DNA from: Schaalia sp. 19OD2882
GTDB lineage: Bacteria > Actinomycetota > Actinomycetes > Actinomycetales > Actinomycetaceae
Assembly: GCF_018986735.1 (NCBI RefSeq)
Contig: NZ_CP065521.1
Coordinates: 310,001-374,000, forward strand
Length of the DNA: 64,000 nucleotides
Direction of reading: 5' to 3'
A model generated the notes under the pieces. That model worked only from the letters and a program-made list of their open reading frames with translations. It searched no databases and was not told the DNA's origin. Shown here piece by piece: positions 18,864-28,474 of this stretch. The position numbers were made by a program, and so were the translations under genes. The first letter of the stretch is position 1; the number at the start of each line of letters is the position of its first letter.

Positions 18864-21490
18864 GTGCACCCACCCCACTGGACAGTCAGCCCGTGGAAGC
18901 TCCTCCCGTCTCCGTGTCCTCGGGCCGCATCCCCTCGTGGACGTCGAAGCGGACCAACGGGCCGATGCCTGCACTCCAGCCCGTCAGAAGCGGCCTGCCC
19001 GCATGGACGGTCCTGGTCCTGGTTCTGCTCTTCGCTCCTCTGGTCCTGGCCTTCGAACCGGTCTTCGGCCAGTGGGCGGGTGTGCGCGCGGCAGGCGCAG
19101 GCGTCGTCGCGGGCCTGCTCATCGCGCTCATGGCCCAACGGTGGAGGTGGGACCTGCTGTCGGTGACCGCCGCCGTCCTGGTCGCCCACTTCGCCTTGGG
19201 AGGGGCGGCCGCGCTGCCCTCGACCACGCGCTGGGGTGTGGTCCCCACCGGACGCACCCTGCAATTCCTCGTCCTCCAGGTCGTCCACTCGTGGAAGGAC
19301 CTGCTCACCCTTGCCCCACCGGCCTCCGCCTACGACGGGCCGGCCGTCCTGCCGTGGGTGACGGGACTCGTGTGCGCCACCGCGGCCGGAGTTCTCACCC
19401 TGCGCCACGGACAGGCGCTGCTGGGGACCGTGCCGATGCTGCTCATGGCCTTCGTGGCCACCGCATGGGGTGTGTCCGGAAGTCAGCCCGCCCTGTGGCC
19501 CGTCCTGGCGTGGTTCGCGGGCGTGCTCATCTGGTGGTCGTGGGCCGCCCAACGGCGACGCTTCGACAAGGGCCTGGACATCCGCGTGGGTCGGCGGGGC
19601 TCGGACCACGCTTCGACCACGGGAGCCTCGGCCTCGACCGGAATCTCCCGCTCGGCGGTCCACGGAGGTACGCGCGTGGCGCTGGCCGCCCTGACCGTCG
19701 CGGCGGTGAGCCTCGCCGCCCTGCCCGCGACCAGCGCTTTCGGGCCGTGGCAGTCGCGCACGGTGCTGCGCGACCTCGTCGACCCGCCCCTGGACGTGCG
19801 CGAGTACCCGACGCCGCTGTCCGCCTTCAGGCACTACACCACCGACCTCGAGAACGAGGTCATCATGCGTGCCAAGGGTCTGCCCGAGAACACGCGGGTG
19901 CGCATCGGCGTCATGGACACCTACGACGGCAAGACCTTGGGCATTGCGCCGGTCGGAGTCCACCCGGGTGCCGGCTTCGTGCCCGTGGGCGACTCCCTGC
20001 CGGCCCGCACCGCGCCGGCGGGCTCAACGGCCGCGCAGATCAGCGTCGAAGCCCTGCGACTTGTGGGACCGTGGGTGCCCACCACAGGCGTGGCCAAGAG
20101 CTTCACCTTCAGCGGCCCCGGCGCCGAGCTCCAGCAGGACGGCCTGCACTACGACATGTGGGCCGACGCCGCACTGACCACCGGACCGGTGGGGCAGCGC
20201 ACGTACATCCTGGACACTGTCGTCCCGCCGAACTGGTCGGACGGGCAGTTGGCCGGAGTGGAGGCCGTGCCCTTCCAGGGATCCGACACGGGAGTGCCCT
20301 CGGGAGTGTCCGAACTGGCCGCGAAGATCGCCGCCAAGGAGCAGGGGGCGCTCAACAAGGCGCGAGCCATCGAGCGTCACCTGTCCGAGAAGGGCTTCTT
20401 CTCCAACGAGGGTTCGGGCAACTCGTGGGCGGGTCACCGTGCGGACCGCCTCCAACGCATGATCGACGCCGTCGAATTGATCGGCGACGACGAACAGTAC
20501 GCGGTCCTCATGACCCTCATGCTGCACTCCCAGGGGATCAACGCCCGCGTGGTCATGGGCGCCTACCCGGGGCAGGGGCACTCCGGCGATGTCGAACTCA
20601 AGGGCCTGGACATGCATGCCTGGGTCGAGGTCGAATTCGCCGGCGTCGGCTGGGCCGTGTTCGACCCGACCCCGCCTCGGGACCAGACCCCCCAGACGCA
20701 GACGCCCAAACCCCGGTCGATTCCACGCCCGCAGGTCCTCCAGCCGCCCGAGCCACCGGAGGAACCCGCCGAACTTCCCCCGGCCACTTCGCAGAAGGGG
20801 ACCGATCCTTCGCAGGACGAGGACGACCAGATTCCGTGGCTGCTCATAGGGGGAGTCGGAGGCATCTCGCTGCTGCTCCTGCTGCCCGTCCTCGCGATCC
20901 TCGCGGCCAAGGCGCGTCTGCGCAGTCGACGACGCAATGGGACCCCGGCCTCGTCCATTGCCGGATCCTGGGCCGAAGTCGTCGACATGGCCGCCGATGC
21001 GGGGGTCAAGGTCGCCCCGGACCTCACGCGACAGGAGGCGGCGTGGCTGCTCACCGACGTCCTGTGGCGCAACCAGGGCAGGCCCGGCACGAAGGTCTCC
21101 CGGAACACGGCCCGGGGCGCATCCGAGGACAGACGAGGACAGCACCTGCTTCCAGCCGGTATGGTCATCCCGCGGACAGTTGTCGTCGCGATGGCTGCGG
21201 ACCGAGCAGACTTCGCCGAGGACGACCCGTCCGCAGAGGGGGCGTTGAATGCCTGGTTCGAGGTCGACCAACTTCGTGGCGAGCTCCGACGCGACACCTC
21301 GTGGTGGGCGTCGCTGCGTCGCGCCTTGTCCCTCAAGGCGCTGCGCAGACGAAGACGAGCCCGCCGCGAAGCTCGCAAGGACCGGGCGCGACGCGCCGGG
21401 GCTCGCGAGCTGGACGACGCATTCAGCGCCGAGACGCCACAGGTGGAGCAACGAGGTCGTAAGGGACGCAGGAAGGGAGCACGGCGATGA
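18860..21490 (+). CDS. TgpA-type transglutaminase-fold membrane protein with altered catalytic Cys
   Basis: 876 residues. About six to seven membrane segments in the first 300 residues, then an extracytoplasmic transglutaminase-core domain, a Pro/Glu-rich linker (about 615-650), another membrane segment (about 655-680) and a basic cytoplasmic tail. In the core, the usual G-x-C-E-x-Y-A site reads IGDDEQYA with Asp544 where the catalytic Cys belongs. His586 (in MHAW) and Asp602 (in FDPT) are kept. The protein is therefore probably not an active transglutaminase or protease and may be a binding scaffold. Starts and stops overlap with both neighbours, so it belongs to the same operon as the kinase. 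Confidence 0.9.
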   Translation: MSAPTPLDSQPVEAPPVSVSSGRIPSWTSKRTNGPMPALQPVRSGLPAWTVLVLVLLFAPLVLAFEPVFGQWAGVRAAGAGVVAGLLIALMAQRWRWDLLSVTAAVLVAHFALGGAAALPSTTRWGVVPTGRTLQFLVLQVVHSWKDLLTLAPPASAYDGPAVLPWVTGLVCATAAGVLTLRHGQALLGTVPMLLMAFVATAWGVSGSQPALWPVLAWFAGVLIWWSWAAQRRRFDKGLDIRVGRRGSDHASTTGASASTGISRSAVHGGTRVALAALTVAAVSLAALPATSAFGPWQSRTVLRDLVDPPLDVREYPTPLSAFRHYTTDLENEVIMRAKGLPENTRVRIGVMDTYDGKTLGIAPVGVHPGAGFVPVGDSLPARTAPAGSTAAQISVEALRLVGPWVPTTGVAKSFTFSGPGAELQQDGLHYDMWADAALTTGPVGQRTYILDTVVPPNWSDGQLAGVEAVPFQGSDTGVPSGVSELAAKIAAKEQGALNKARAIERHLSEKGFFSNEGSGNSWAGHRADRLQRMIDAVELIGDDEQYAVLMTLMLHSQGINARVVMGAYPGQGHSGDVELKGLDMHAWVEVEFAGVGWAVFDPTPPRDQTPQTQTPKPRSIPRPQVLQPPEPPEEPAELPPATSQKGTDPSQDEDDQIPWLLIGGVGGISLLLLLPVLAILAAKARLRSRRRNGTPASSIAGSWAEVVDMAADAGVKVAPDLTRQEAAWLLTDVLWRNQGRPGTKVSRNTARGASEDRRGQHLLPAGMVIPRTVVVAMAADRADFAEDDPSAEGALNAWFEVDQLRGELRRDTSWWASLRRALSLKALRRRRRARREARKDRARRAGARELDDAFSAETPQVEQRGRKGRRKGARR

Positions 21491-23133
21491 CACCACCACT
21501 GCCGGGTTCCGGCCCGACGATCTCCGGATACACGTGGGTGCGCGCCCTGGGGGCGGGCGGCTTCGCCGACGTGCACCTGTACCGCCAGCAGGTTCCCTCC
21601 CGTGACGTCGCCGTCAAGGTGGTCCGCCAAGTGCAGGACGAGAGGGGTGCTCGCGAGCTTCGTCGCGAGGCCAATGCCATGGCTTCGGTCGCGGGCCACC
21701 CTGCCGTGGTCGAGCTCTACGCGGTGGGCACCACCACGGACGGCAGACCCTACCTGGTCATGGAGTACTGCCCCGTGGCGGACGTGGCCGAGCAGGTGCG
21801 CACCAGGCCCATGGGTCTGGACAAGGCGCTGGACACGATGATTCGCCTGTGCGGTGGCGTCGAGATGCTGCACCGCTGCGGCCTGGTCCACCGTGACATC
21901 AAGCCGGCGAACATCATGATGGACAACTACGGCAAGCCGGTGCTGTGCGACTTCGGGGTGGCCTCACCCATGGGCGCACTGGAACCGGGGGCTCTGGACG
22001 GGTTCTCCGTCCTGTGGGCCCCGCCCGAACAGCAGGACCCGCGCACCCACGCCCATCCCACACAGGACGTGTGGGCGTTGGCGGCGACCACGTGGACATT
22101 GCTGTCGGGACGCAGCCCCTTCGAGGATCCGATCGGTGAGAACACGGTGGCCTCCATCGCCACCCGGGTGCGTTCGGGTCGGATGCGGGCCTTGGGCAGG
22201 GCGGACGCCCCTGCGGAGCTGGAGGCCGCGCTGCGGGCCGCGATGGCGTTGGATCCGGTCGAGCGCACGGCGAGTGCCGCTGAACTGGGGCGGGCACTGC
22301 AGCACGTCCAGGAGATCATGGGCCGCCCCGTGACGGTCATGGAGTTGCGTGACGAGGCCCCCCAATTCGGCACCGGCCCCGGCCACGTGCCCGAGGGAGG
22401 TCCGGACGGCACCCGGCTGAGGGGCATGCCCTCGGTCGACGCCGACAGGACGCGACTGCATTCGATCCCTTCCATCGACTTCGACTCGGAGTCGCCGGTG
22501 CCGGTCATGGACGTGTGGCGCACCTCGGCCACCTCGGAGCGGCGCGTGACCTCCATCGACGAATTGCCCGAATGGGAGGAACGTGCCCGCCGCTCCGGCG
22601 CCCGCAATGGGACGCACCCGTTGGTCGTCGTCGCCCTGGTGGGCGTGGGCGCCTTGGTGTCGGCCGCACTGGTCGTCAGCCTGCTCACCGACGGGGGGCA
22701 GATCTCACTGGCAGGAGGCGGTTCGGCGACCCCGGCAGGGGTGCCCGAGGCTGCGGCCTCGGGCGGGCAGCCGCCGGTGGAGACGCCGGCACCCGCGCCT
22801 GTGAGTGGCCTGCAGGGCCAGGTCAAGGGCTCGGAGGTCGTGTGGACCTGGCGTGAAGGCTCGACCGTCGAGGACGAGCAGTCCGCGGATCAGGACGCCC
22901 AGTCGGGTCCGGGCGCCACCGCGTCGCCCGAACCCGGGGTCGTGACTGCCGGAAAGGCGAAGAGTTACATCTACACGGCGACGCGTCCGGGCAGCGACGA
23001 GGTGACGAAGGGTGCGAAGAACACGACGGCGACCGTCCAGGCCTCTGCGGGGCAGAATTGCCTGGAGGTCGTGGCCGTCGGGGATGACGGGCGCCAGTCG
23101 ACGCCGGTGCGGGCTTGCGTGCAGGTTCCCTGA
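21487..23133 (+). CDS. Transmembrane serine/threonine protein kinase (Pkb2-like)
   Basis: 548 residues. Hanks-type kinase domain at about 14-280: Gly loop GAGGFADV (22-29), Lys44, HRDIKPAN with Asp137, DFG (155-157) and APPEQ activation segment end. A polar juxtamembrane stretch with several Thr/Ser-rich repeats (RLRGMPSVDADRTRLHSIPS) may be autophosphorylated and bound by FHA proteins. One membrane span lies at about 378-401, and a small extracellular domain with two Cys ends the protein. There are no PASTA repeats, so it is not PknB of the cell-division cluster. The ATG overlaps the stop of the transglutaminase-fold gene. Confidence 0.94.
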   Translation: MTPPLPGSGPTISGYTWVRALGAGGFADVHLYRQQVPSRDVAVKVVRQVQDERGARELRREANAMASVAGHPAVVELYAVGTTTDGRPYLVMEYCPVADVAEQVRTRPMGLDKALDTMIRLCGGVEMLHRCGLVHRDIKPANIMMDNYGKPVLCDFGVASPMGALEPGALDGFSVLWAPPEQQDPRTHAHPTQDVWALAATTWTLLSGRSPFEDPIGENTVASIATRVRSGRMRALGRADAPAELEAALRAAMALDPVERTASAAELGRALQHVQEIMGRPVTVMELRDEAPQFGTGPGHVPEGGPDGTRLRGMPSVDADRTRLHSIPSIDFDSESPVPVMDVWRTSATSERRVTSIDELPEWEERARRSGARNGTHPLVVVALVGVGALVSAALVVSLLTDGGQISLAGGGSATPAGVPEAAASGGQPPVETPAPAPVSGLQGQVKGSEVVWTWREGSTVEDEQSADQDAQSGPGATASPEPGVVTAGKAKSYIYTATRPGSDEVTKGAKNTTATVQASAGQNCLEVVAVGDDGRQSTPVRACVQVP

Positions 23134-23148
23134 CAGGGCGCGTCCTGG

Positions 23149-24729
23149 TCACCGAGGAGCGTCGGAGACCAGTGTGAATTGACGTTCCCCGGCGATGACC
23201 ACCGTGCCGATGGGCACTTCGATGCGCTTGCCGCGAGGCAGTGCGACCGTGCGGCCACTGGGGGAGCGCAGGCGGGTGCCGTTGGCGGAGAAGGAATCCT
23301 CCACCCATGCGCCCTTCTTGGTCGGGCCGATGGCGAAGTGCGTGCGTGAGAGGGTCCGTGTCGTGTCGGGGACGACGACCTGCTTGGCGGAGGGGTCCGA
23401 GGAACTGGGGGAGCGGCCGATGAGCAGCATTGTGTCGACCCTTTCCCGCTGACCCGAATCGGCCACCACCCACAGTCCGGGTGTCGTCGGCGGCTCCGCA
23501 CCCCACGAGACCGGCGCGTCGGGATCGCGTGTCACCGGAAGACCGGCGGTCTGGCGGAGCACGCCGGAAGTGGGGGCGTCGTCACGAAGGGCGTCCTGGT
23601 GGGCGGAGGCAGCAACCCTGGGAGTCGACCAGGAGGAGCCGCGCTGGGGCCACTGGTCGGCCGGGAGCATCCGGAACGTGGACGGCAGTGACGTCACCGA
23701 CCCCGAGATCGACCTGGACGAGGTCGGGAGCAGGTGCGTGGGGGTGCCGTCACGAGTGGGAGGTGCGGGGGCAACGCCCGGCGTGGACTGGGGGAAGGCC
23801 TGCGGGGCCGGTCGTGTCCGTGCACGGGCGGCCCGTGACCGGCGAGTGGGTATCGGCGCGGTCGCCACCGCAGGCGCCCGTTCGGGGGCGGCCTCCGTGG
23901 GCAGGTCGCGGGTCGCCGTACGCGCAGGTGCCATCCGCACCGAGGTGATCGTTCCGTGAGTGGGGGCAGCCACGGCGGCAAGGACGGGGGCCGCGGCAAC
24001 GCCGAGCGGAGCGGGGGCGGGTGTGGGGGCTGCACCGCCAACGGCGACGAGGGCGGGGGACTGGAGCGTCTCCACGGGGGCGGGCTCGACCTGGGGCGCG
24101 TTCCGGGTGCTGATTCCGGCGGGTGTGGGGCTGTGCGGAGCCGTGCGCAGGGCGGCGTTGGCAGCGACCTCGGTGGGGCGCGGAGGTACGTGGTTGTCTT
24201 CGCGACTGGCCGGGGGAGGGGGGACCGGAGTCCGGGGCGTGGTCGAGACAGGTGGCTTCCGGTCGGCAGGGCGCCGCAGCAGGGTGAGTTTGGGCACCGT
24301 CTGCGCAGGGTCGACGGCGATGACGCCGGTGCCGACCAGCCTGTCGATCCAGTCGCGACCCCCTTGGCTGAACGCTGCCGCAACTGCCGGGCCGACCACC
24401 GTCACGTGCAGAAGGACCAGGACCGCGGTGCGCGCGAATTGCCGGGGCAGTCCCGGAGCCGACAGTGAGTCCTTTTCCACAGCCCTGGTCGAGGTGAGCA
24501 CTGTTCCCGGCGTGTGTCCGTCCAGGGCGCGGGTCACGGTCAACACCAGCGTGACGAGGGCACCAAGTGCCATGGGAACCCACATGGGAGCGGAACCGTG
24601 GAGCAACAGTGCGGGCATCGTCACGCAGGAGAGATCGACGAGATAGGCACAAAGGCGCGCCCAATTCGACGCAGGTGGGGGCGAAACGCGCGGTGTCCTC
24701 GACGGGGAAGCGGTGAGGGCCTTCGACAT
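23149..24729 (-). CDS. RDD-family membrane protein with C-terminal FHA domain
   Basis: 526 residues, transcribed against its neighbours. The N-terminal RDD-type membrane domain (about 20-150) holds three to four spans and an RD-containing motif (TRALDGHTPG). A long Ala/Pro/Thr-rich linker (about 160-410) follows, then an FHA domain (about 425-525) with IGR, a SRTHF-type phosphothreonine-binding core and an NGT motif. The FHA domain should bind phosphothreonine peptides, probably made by the adjacent kinase. A close architectural paralogue lies in the type VII secretion locus at 38556-39872. A strong AGGAGG ribosome site precedes the ATG. Confidence 0.88.
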   Translation of the reverse strand: MSKALTASPSRTPRVSPPPASNWARLCAYLVDLSCVTMPALLLHGSAPMWVPMALGALVTLVLTVTRALDGHTPGTVLTSTRAVEKDSLSAPGLPRQFARTAVLVLLHVTVVGPAVAAAFSQGGRDWIDRLVGTGVIAVDPAQTVPKLTLLRRPADRKPPVSTTPRTPVPPPPASREDNHVPPRPTEVAANAALRTAPHSPTPAGISTRNAPQVEPAPVETLQSPALVAVGGAAPTPAPAPLGVAAAPVLAAVAAPTHGTITSVRMAPARTATRDLPTEAAPERAPAVATAPIPTRRSRAARARTRPAPQAFPQSTPGVAPAPPTRDGTPTHLLPTSSRSISGSVTSLPSTFRMLPADQWPQRGSSWSTPRVAASAHQDALRDDAPTSGVLRQTAGLPVTRDPDAPVSWGAEPPTTPGLWVVADSGQRERVDTMLLIGRSPSSSDPSAKQVVVPDTTRTLSRTHFAIGPTKKGAWVEDSFSANGTRLRSPSGRTVALPRGKRIEVPIGTVVIAGERQFTLVSDAPR

Positions 24730-24914
24730 GGGGCCTCCTCTTCGTCCTCGTGCTCACGAGTGTTCTCGCGGCGCCGTGGCGCACCGTCGTCGGCCGCCTC
24801 ATTTGCACTGCTTCGAGAATAGTCGTTCCTCACAATGTGTCGCGCTGGATGGTCGCTTCGCCGACTGGCGTGCGCGTGGGTGTGGTCGCGTGGCACACTT
24901 CGGTGGAGATGACA

Positions 24915-24929
24915 AAGGGTTGAACCCTT
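24915..24929. promoter_or_regulatory. Palindrome just upstream of the phosphatase gene
   Basis: AAGGGTTGAACCCTT has perfect 7-bp arms around one base and ends six bases before the AGGAGG ribosome site of the PP2C gene. It could be an operator or a small RNA hairpin affecting translation; no regulator can be named. Confidence 0.35.
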
Positions 24930-24944
24930 CGACGAGGAGGACGT

Positions 24945-25820
24945 GTGGAGGCAAGTAGGACCGTCCCGGTGGCCCAGACCCGGTGGGGTGCGGCCTCCGA
25001 CATCGGTCCTGTGCGCGCACTGAACGAGGATTCGTGGATCGCGGCTCCCCCGTTCTTCGCCGTCGCCGACGGCATGGGTGGGCACGCAGGCGGGGACCGC
25101 GCCTCCCGGACCTCCCTGCAGACCATGCGTGACATGCTCTGCGAAAGCACCCTCGGTGGCCGCCTTCCCGGCCTGCCCGACGTGGATGCCGCCGTGACGG
25201 AGTCCGCCGTGGCCGTGGCCGCCCTTGCCTCACACACCGACCCCGCACTGGCCCCGGGGACGACTCTGACGGGAGTCCTGTGCGTGTGGGGCCAGGACGG
25301 CCCGGACTGGCTGGTGTTCAACATCGGGGACTCGCGCACCTACCTGGTGGGACACGGGGTGGCGCGCCTCCTGACCAAGGACCACTCCGCGGCCCAGGAG
25401 GCCCGCGACTACGCGGCTGCCACCGGGGTGCCCGTGGTCCTGCCCCCCTCCAACGTCGTCACCCGCGCTCTGGGTGCGTCGATGCCGGGCCTGCCCAAGG
25501 CCGACTACACCGTCACCCCCATGTACGAGGGCGACCACGTGGTCATCTGCTCCGACGGGGTCCACGGGGTCCTGTCGGACGAGGAGATCGCCCAGGTGGT
25601 GACCTCCGGCCCCGACCCCCAGACGACTGCCACGGCACTCGTCGACCTCGCCCTCACGCGGGGCACACGTGACAACGCCACCGCCCTGGTGGTGCGGGCG
25701 GACAGTGTGGTGCGTTCGGATCTCGGACAGCACGCACATGTGGCCACCCGACCCGTCATGTCGGTGGTTCCCGTTCCCAAGGACACAGCACGCAGACCCA
25801 GAACCGAAGGTGGTCAATGA
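24945..25820 (+). CDS. PP2C-family serine/threonine protein phosphatase (PrpC/PstP-like)
   Basis: 291 residues from a GTG start preceded by AGGAGG. PPM/PP2C motifs are complete: the RALNEDS metal-binding motif (25-30), ADGMGGHAGGD (41-51), DSRTYLVG, CSDGVHGVLSDEEI and the terminal RDNATALVV. It has no membrane segment, so it is cytosolic, unlike PstP of the division cluster. It should reverse phosphorylation by the neighbouring kinase and control FHA binding. Its stop overlaps the FHA gene. A short copy of its last codons is found again at about 49380-49444. Confidence 0.93.
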   Translation: MEASRTVPVAQTRWGAASDIGPVRALNEDSWIAAPPFFAVADGMGGHAGGDRASRTSLQTMRDMLCESTLGGRLPGLPDVDAAVTESAVAVAALASHTDPALAPGTTLTGVLCVWGQDGPDWLVFNIGDSRTYLVGHGVARLLTKDHSAAQEARDYAAATGVPVVLPPSNVVTRALGASMPGLPKADYTVTPMYEGDHVVICSDGVHGVLSDEEIAQVVTSGPDPQTTATALVDLALTRGTRDNATALVVRADSVVRSDLGQHAHVATRPVMSVVPVPKDTARRPRTEGGQ

Positions 25821-27547
25821 TGTTGCAGATCGGCACGTACCTCTCTCGCGGTGAGGGAGCAGTGGTCCTCCACGGGTCCACCGGAATCGCCTTGGTCCCC
25901 GAGAACCTCGCCCCCGGTGCGCACCAGGCCGTCAATGGTCAGGTGGACATCGGCACGTGGCTGCACGAGGCGGCCAGCTCCGGCGCGGACTTCGCGCTGA
26001 TCGACACCACCGGTCCGACCTCGTACCTGACGACCCGCGGGCGTGCGAGTGCCACCCTGCATCCCGCCGGCGGTGGGCCCGCTGTGGAGCGCGAGCACCT
26101 GTGGGGCGAGATCGTCCGCCCGGAGGCTCTGGACGCCATCGTCCTGCGTGTTCCCGGCACCGACGGCGATTCGTGGCAGAACGTCAGCGCCTCCGGGGTG
26201 CGGGCGAACGAGGTGTGCGTGGGCGCTCTGCCCGCGTCCCTGCGTGGGGCTCCCGAGCCCGGCGCCTTCGCCGCACCGCCTTCTCCCGCCGAGGCCTTCG
26301 GTGCGCCGGTGCCGCCGATGAACCGCTTCCACCCCACCGGGGCCGCTCCGTCGACCCCGGCTTTCGGTACGCCCGCGCCCTCGGGCGCCCCTGAGTCGGC
26401 TGCGTCATCTGCGGCTGACGCTCGCCCGTCTGCAGCGGCTGCGGCCCATGGGTCCGTCTTCGGCGCTACGATTCCCGATTCAGAGGAACCCGGTGCGGGT
26501 TCGTCCTCCGCGGTTTCGCCCTCGGCCCCCTCCGCAGCCTTCGGTGCACCTGTCGGCCAGGCTCCGACCAGCGGCACCGGCTCGGCCGGCCCGATTCCCG
26601 CCGACTCGGCTCCCCACGACTTCGCGCGTCCCCACACCCCTGTGGAGCGCCAGTCGGTGGAGTCCCGCCAGAGTGCCTTCCGGCCGGTGTCCATCCAGCC
26701 GGTGGCGGCCGCCCAGCCGCCGGCCCCCGGCGCGGTGCCGCCCGCACATGCGGCACCCGTGGAGCCTTTCGCACCTGCTCCGCTCGCCTCCTCCCGGGCC
26801 TCCGCCACTGCGACGGGAACGCCGATTGATGCCGGCCCCTCACGCGCAGAGTCGGCGCCTTCCACCCAGAGCGGCCCGATCCCCACGGCCGCGAATCCGC
26901 TGCACTTGCATTCGCGCGCCGAGGCCGCGCAGGCGCGTGTTGCCGCCGAGGCCGAGGCCTCCTCGCCGGCGTGGGGTGAGCCCGCCCGACAGGCCCCCTC
27001 CCAGGCGTGGGGCACGCCTCCTCCTCCGCCTCCCGCACAGCGGGTCCCCTCCGACCTGTGGGCGCAGGAGCACTCCTCGCCCCAGCAGGCTCCTGCGCAC
27101 GCCAACCCGGCCTTCGGGTCGGCAGGTCCCTCGGACAGCTACGCGCCGGGTGAGGGTGACGCCAATTCGGTACTGCCGCGGCGACGCTCCGCCGCGGAGG
27201 CTCCGCGCGTGGCCTTCCTGGTCCACGCGGGCTCGGCGCCGGTCGAGCTCGACCGTGACGTCGTCATCGGCCGTGACCCGAACACACACGTCCTCACCGG
27301 CCGTACTCAGGCGACTCCGCTGCGGGTTCCCAGCCCGGCCACCGAGATCTCGCGTTCACACTGCGCCGTCATCTCCACCGGTCCTTCCGCCTGGGCCCTC
27401 ATGGACCTGGGGTCGGCCAATGGGACGCTGCTGCGGCGCGGCAACGGGACGATGGAGGACGTCATCCCGATGACCACCGTGCCGTTGAGCGATGGTGACC
27501 TCATCGACGTGGGTGAGGGCACGACCATCGAGTTCCGGGTGCGCTGA
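25817..27547 (+). CDS. FHA-domain protein with conserved N-terminal domain (copy 1)
   Basis: 576 residues. A conserved N-terminal domain of about 145 residues (begins LQIGTY, contains GIALVPENLAPG) is followed by a very Pro/Ala-rich linker (about 150-460) and a C-terminal FHA domain (about 475-575) with GRDP, SRSHC and SANGT motifs. The ATG at 25820 may be the real start, since the second copy at 49445 keeps it. The linker is about 230 residues longer than in copy 2. The role is inferred: phosphothreonine-dependent adaptor of the kinase/phosphatase pair encoded upstream. Confidence 0.88.
   Translation: MMLQIGTYLSRGEGAVVLHGSTGIALVPENLAPGAHQAVNGQVDIGTWLHEAASSGADFALIDTTGPTSYLTTRGRASATLHPAGGGPAVEREHLWGEIVRPEALDAIVLRVPGTDGDSWQNVSASGVRANEVCVGALPASLRGAPEPGAFAAPPSPAEAFGAPVPPMNRFHPTGAAPSTPAFGTPAPSGAPESAASSAADARPSAAAAAHGSVFGATIPDSEEPGAGSSSAVSPSAPSAAFGAPVGQAPTSGTGSAGPIPADSAPHDFARPHTPVERQSVESRQSAFRPVSIQPVAAAQPPAPGAVPPAHAAPVEPFAPAPLASSRASATATGTPIDAGPSRAESAPSTQSGPIPTAANPLHLHSRAEAAQARVAAEAEASSPAWGEPARQAPSQAWGTPPPPPPAQRVPSDLWAQEHSSPQQAPAHANPAFGSAGPSDSYAPGEGDANSVLPRRRSAAEAPRVAFLVHAGSAPVELDRDVVIGRDPNTHVLTGRTQATPLRVPSPATEISRSHCAVISTGPSAWALMDLGSANGTLLRRGNGTMEDVIPMTTVPLSDGDLIDVGEGTTIEFRVR
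27224..27283 (+). repeat. 60-bp direct repeat, left copy (in FHA gene copy 1)
   Basis: Identical base for base to 50171-50230, in the same orientation, 22,947 bases apart. The flanks on both sides are diverged, suggesting gene conversion or a recent exchange. Confidence 0.9.
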
Positions 27548-27569
27548 GCGTTTCCCGTTGAGGCTGTCG

Positions 27570-27596
27570 GGGCCCGCCGCGTGGAGCGGCGGGCCC
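27570..27596 (+). terminator. Terminator of the PFNA-type cluster
   Basis: Perfect 11-bp stem GGGCCCGCCGC / GCGGCGGGCCC with a five-base loop, 23 bases after the FHA stop. After the second FHA copy only the left arm is kept before the sequence diverges. Confidence 0.75.
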
Positions 27597-27619
27597 CCGC
27601 CTTTGCGGCCTGCAGCTGC

Positions 27620-27990
27620 ACAAGTGTTGCCCATTGCGACGAATTCGGGTTGACCGGTGCCAGGATTGCCGGTGAGCTGGACGTCAATGCTGAGATGTTG
27701 GGGATCCGGGTCGGGAAGGCCGAGGTCGACTCAGACCAACGGGCGGGGCGACCAGCCGGGATGCTCAGCGGCTCAAAGAGGAGGAGAGGGAAGTTCGTCA
27801 GCTGCATCGGGCCGACGAGATCCTTCGACAAGCGAGCACGTATTTCGCCCGGGCGGAGCTCGACCGCCGATGTTGGACATCGATGCATCCAACGATGAGA
27901 GCCGAGCGCGACGCGGTCTTGAAAGAGCAGATCAAGAGCCGGGCATGTCAAGGGCGAGGTTCTGCCGGCTCTTCGACATGCTCGAATGCA
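27620..27990 (+). pseudogene. IS3-family transposase remnant (OrfA end and start of OrfB)
   Basis: Reading across frames gives pieces typical of IS3 OrfA: the helix-turn-helix part (ARIAGELDVNAEMLG), an AEVDSDQR piece, then the coiled-coil EVRQLHRADEILRQASTYF and FARAELDRR ending, each in a different frame. After that comes an OrfB-like start (MRAERDAVLKEQIKSRA). Several frameshifts make it inactive. The rest of the stretch to 28129 shows nothing recognisable. Confidence 0.7.
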
Positions 27991-28129
27991 CATGACGCCG
28001 TTGGTGGACCAAGGCTCATGACCGACCAAGGCGCCGATGTCATCAAATCCACCGGTCTGCCGATGCACCAAGCTGGCACGAGTCAGGTCGGTTGCTCACA
28101 GATGTGGGCGCTCCAACGAAGTGGAGAAC

Positions 28130-28474
28130 TCAGGAGTCCGGCCAGCGGTCGTAACCCGTGGGTGCCTGGACCTGGCCGGCTGTCTCGTCCAGACGTGCCG
28201 CCGTTTTCTCATCATTGGTGGCAAAGTCCGCGGCAGCAGCCTCAAGATTCGCGGCACCGCGGTCGACGTCGGCGGCCAAGTCCTTGACGGCAGTCCAGAT
28301 CTTGTAGAGGAGCACGGTGAACTCAGGGCTGGGGCCATTGCTCCCCACGCCGATACCCGAGTATCGACGGACCTCCATCTTCAACTTGTTCAGATCATCC
28401 GCTGCAGTGGTGAGATCCGCAGAAATGGTCGGGAGGTAGTTGTGGTAGATCTCCTTCACCAGATTCTGATCCAT
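28130..28474 (-). CDS. Possible free-standing 114-residue EspC/WXG-like product (3' part of the broken gene)
   Basis: An ATG at 28474 would give MDQNLVKEIYHNYLPT and a small all-helical protein. Its last third (AAADFATNDEKTAARLDE) resembles the C-terminus of EspC-type T7SS-associated proteins, including an FxxxD signal-like motif. No good ribosome site precedes the ATG. The alternative, which I think more likely, is that this is the end of the frameshifted larger gene. Confidence 0.35.
   Translation of the reverse strand: MDQNLVKEIYHNYLPTISADLTTAADDLNKLKMEVRRYSGIGVGSNGPSPEFTVLLYKIWTAVKDLAADVDRGAANLEAAAADFATNDEKTAARLDETAGQVQAPTGYDRWPDS

Noticed and set aside
18937..21462. 841-codon plus-strand frame overlapping the transglutaminase-fold gene
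   Set aside because: Wrong-frame product rich in Arg, Gly and Pro; the other frame has membrane spans and a transglutaminase core.
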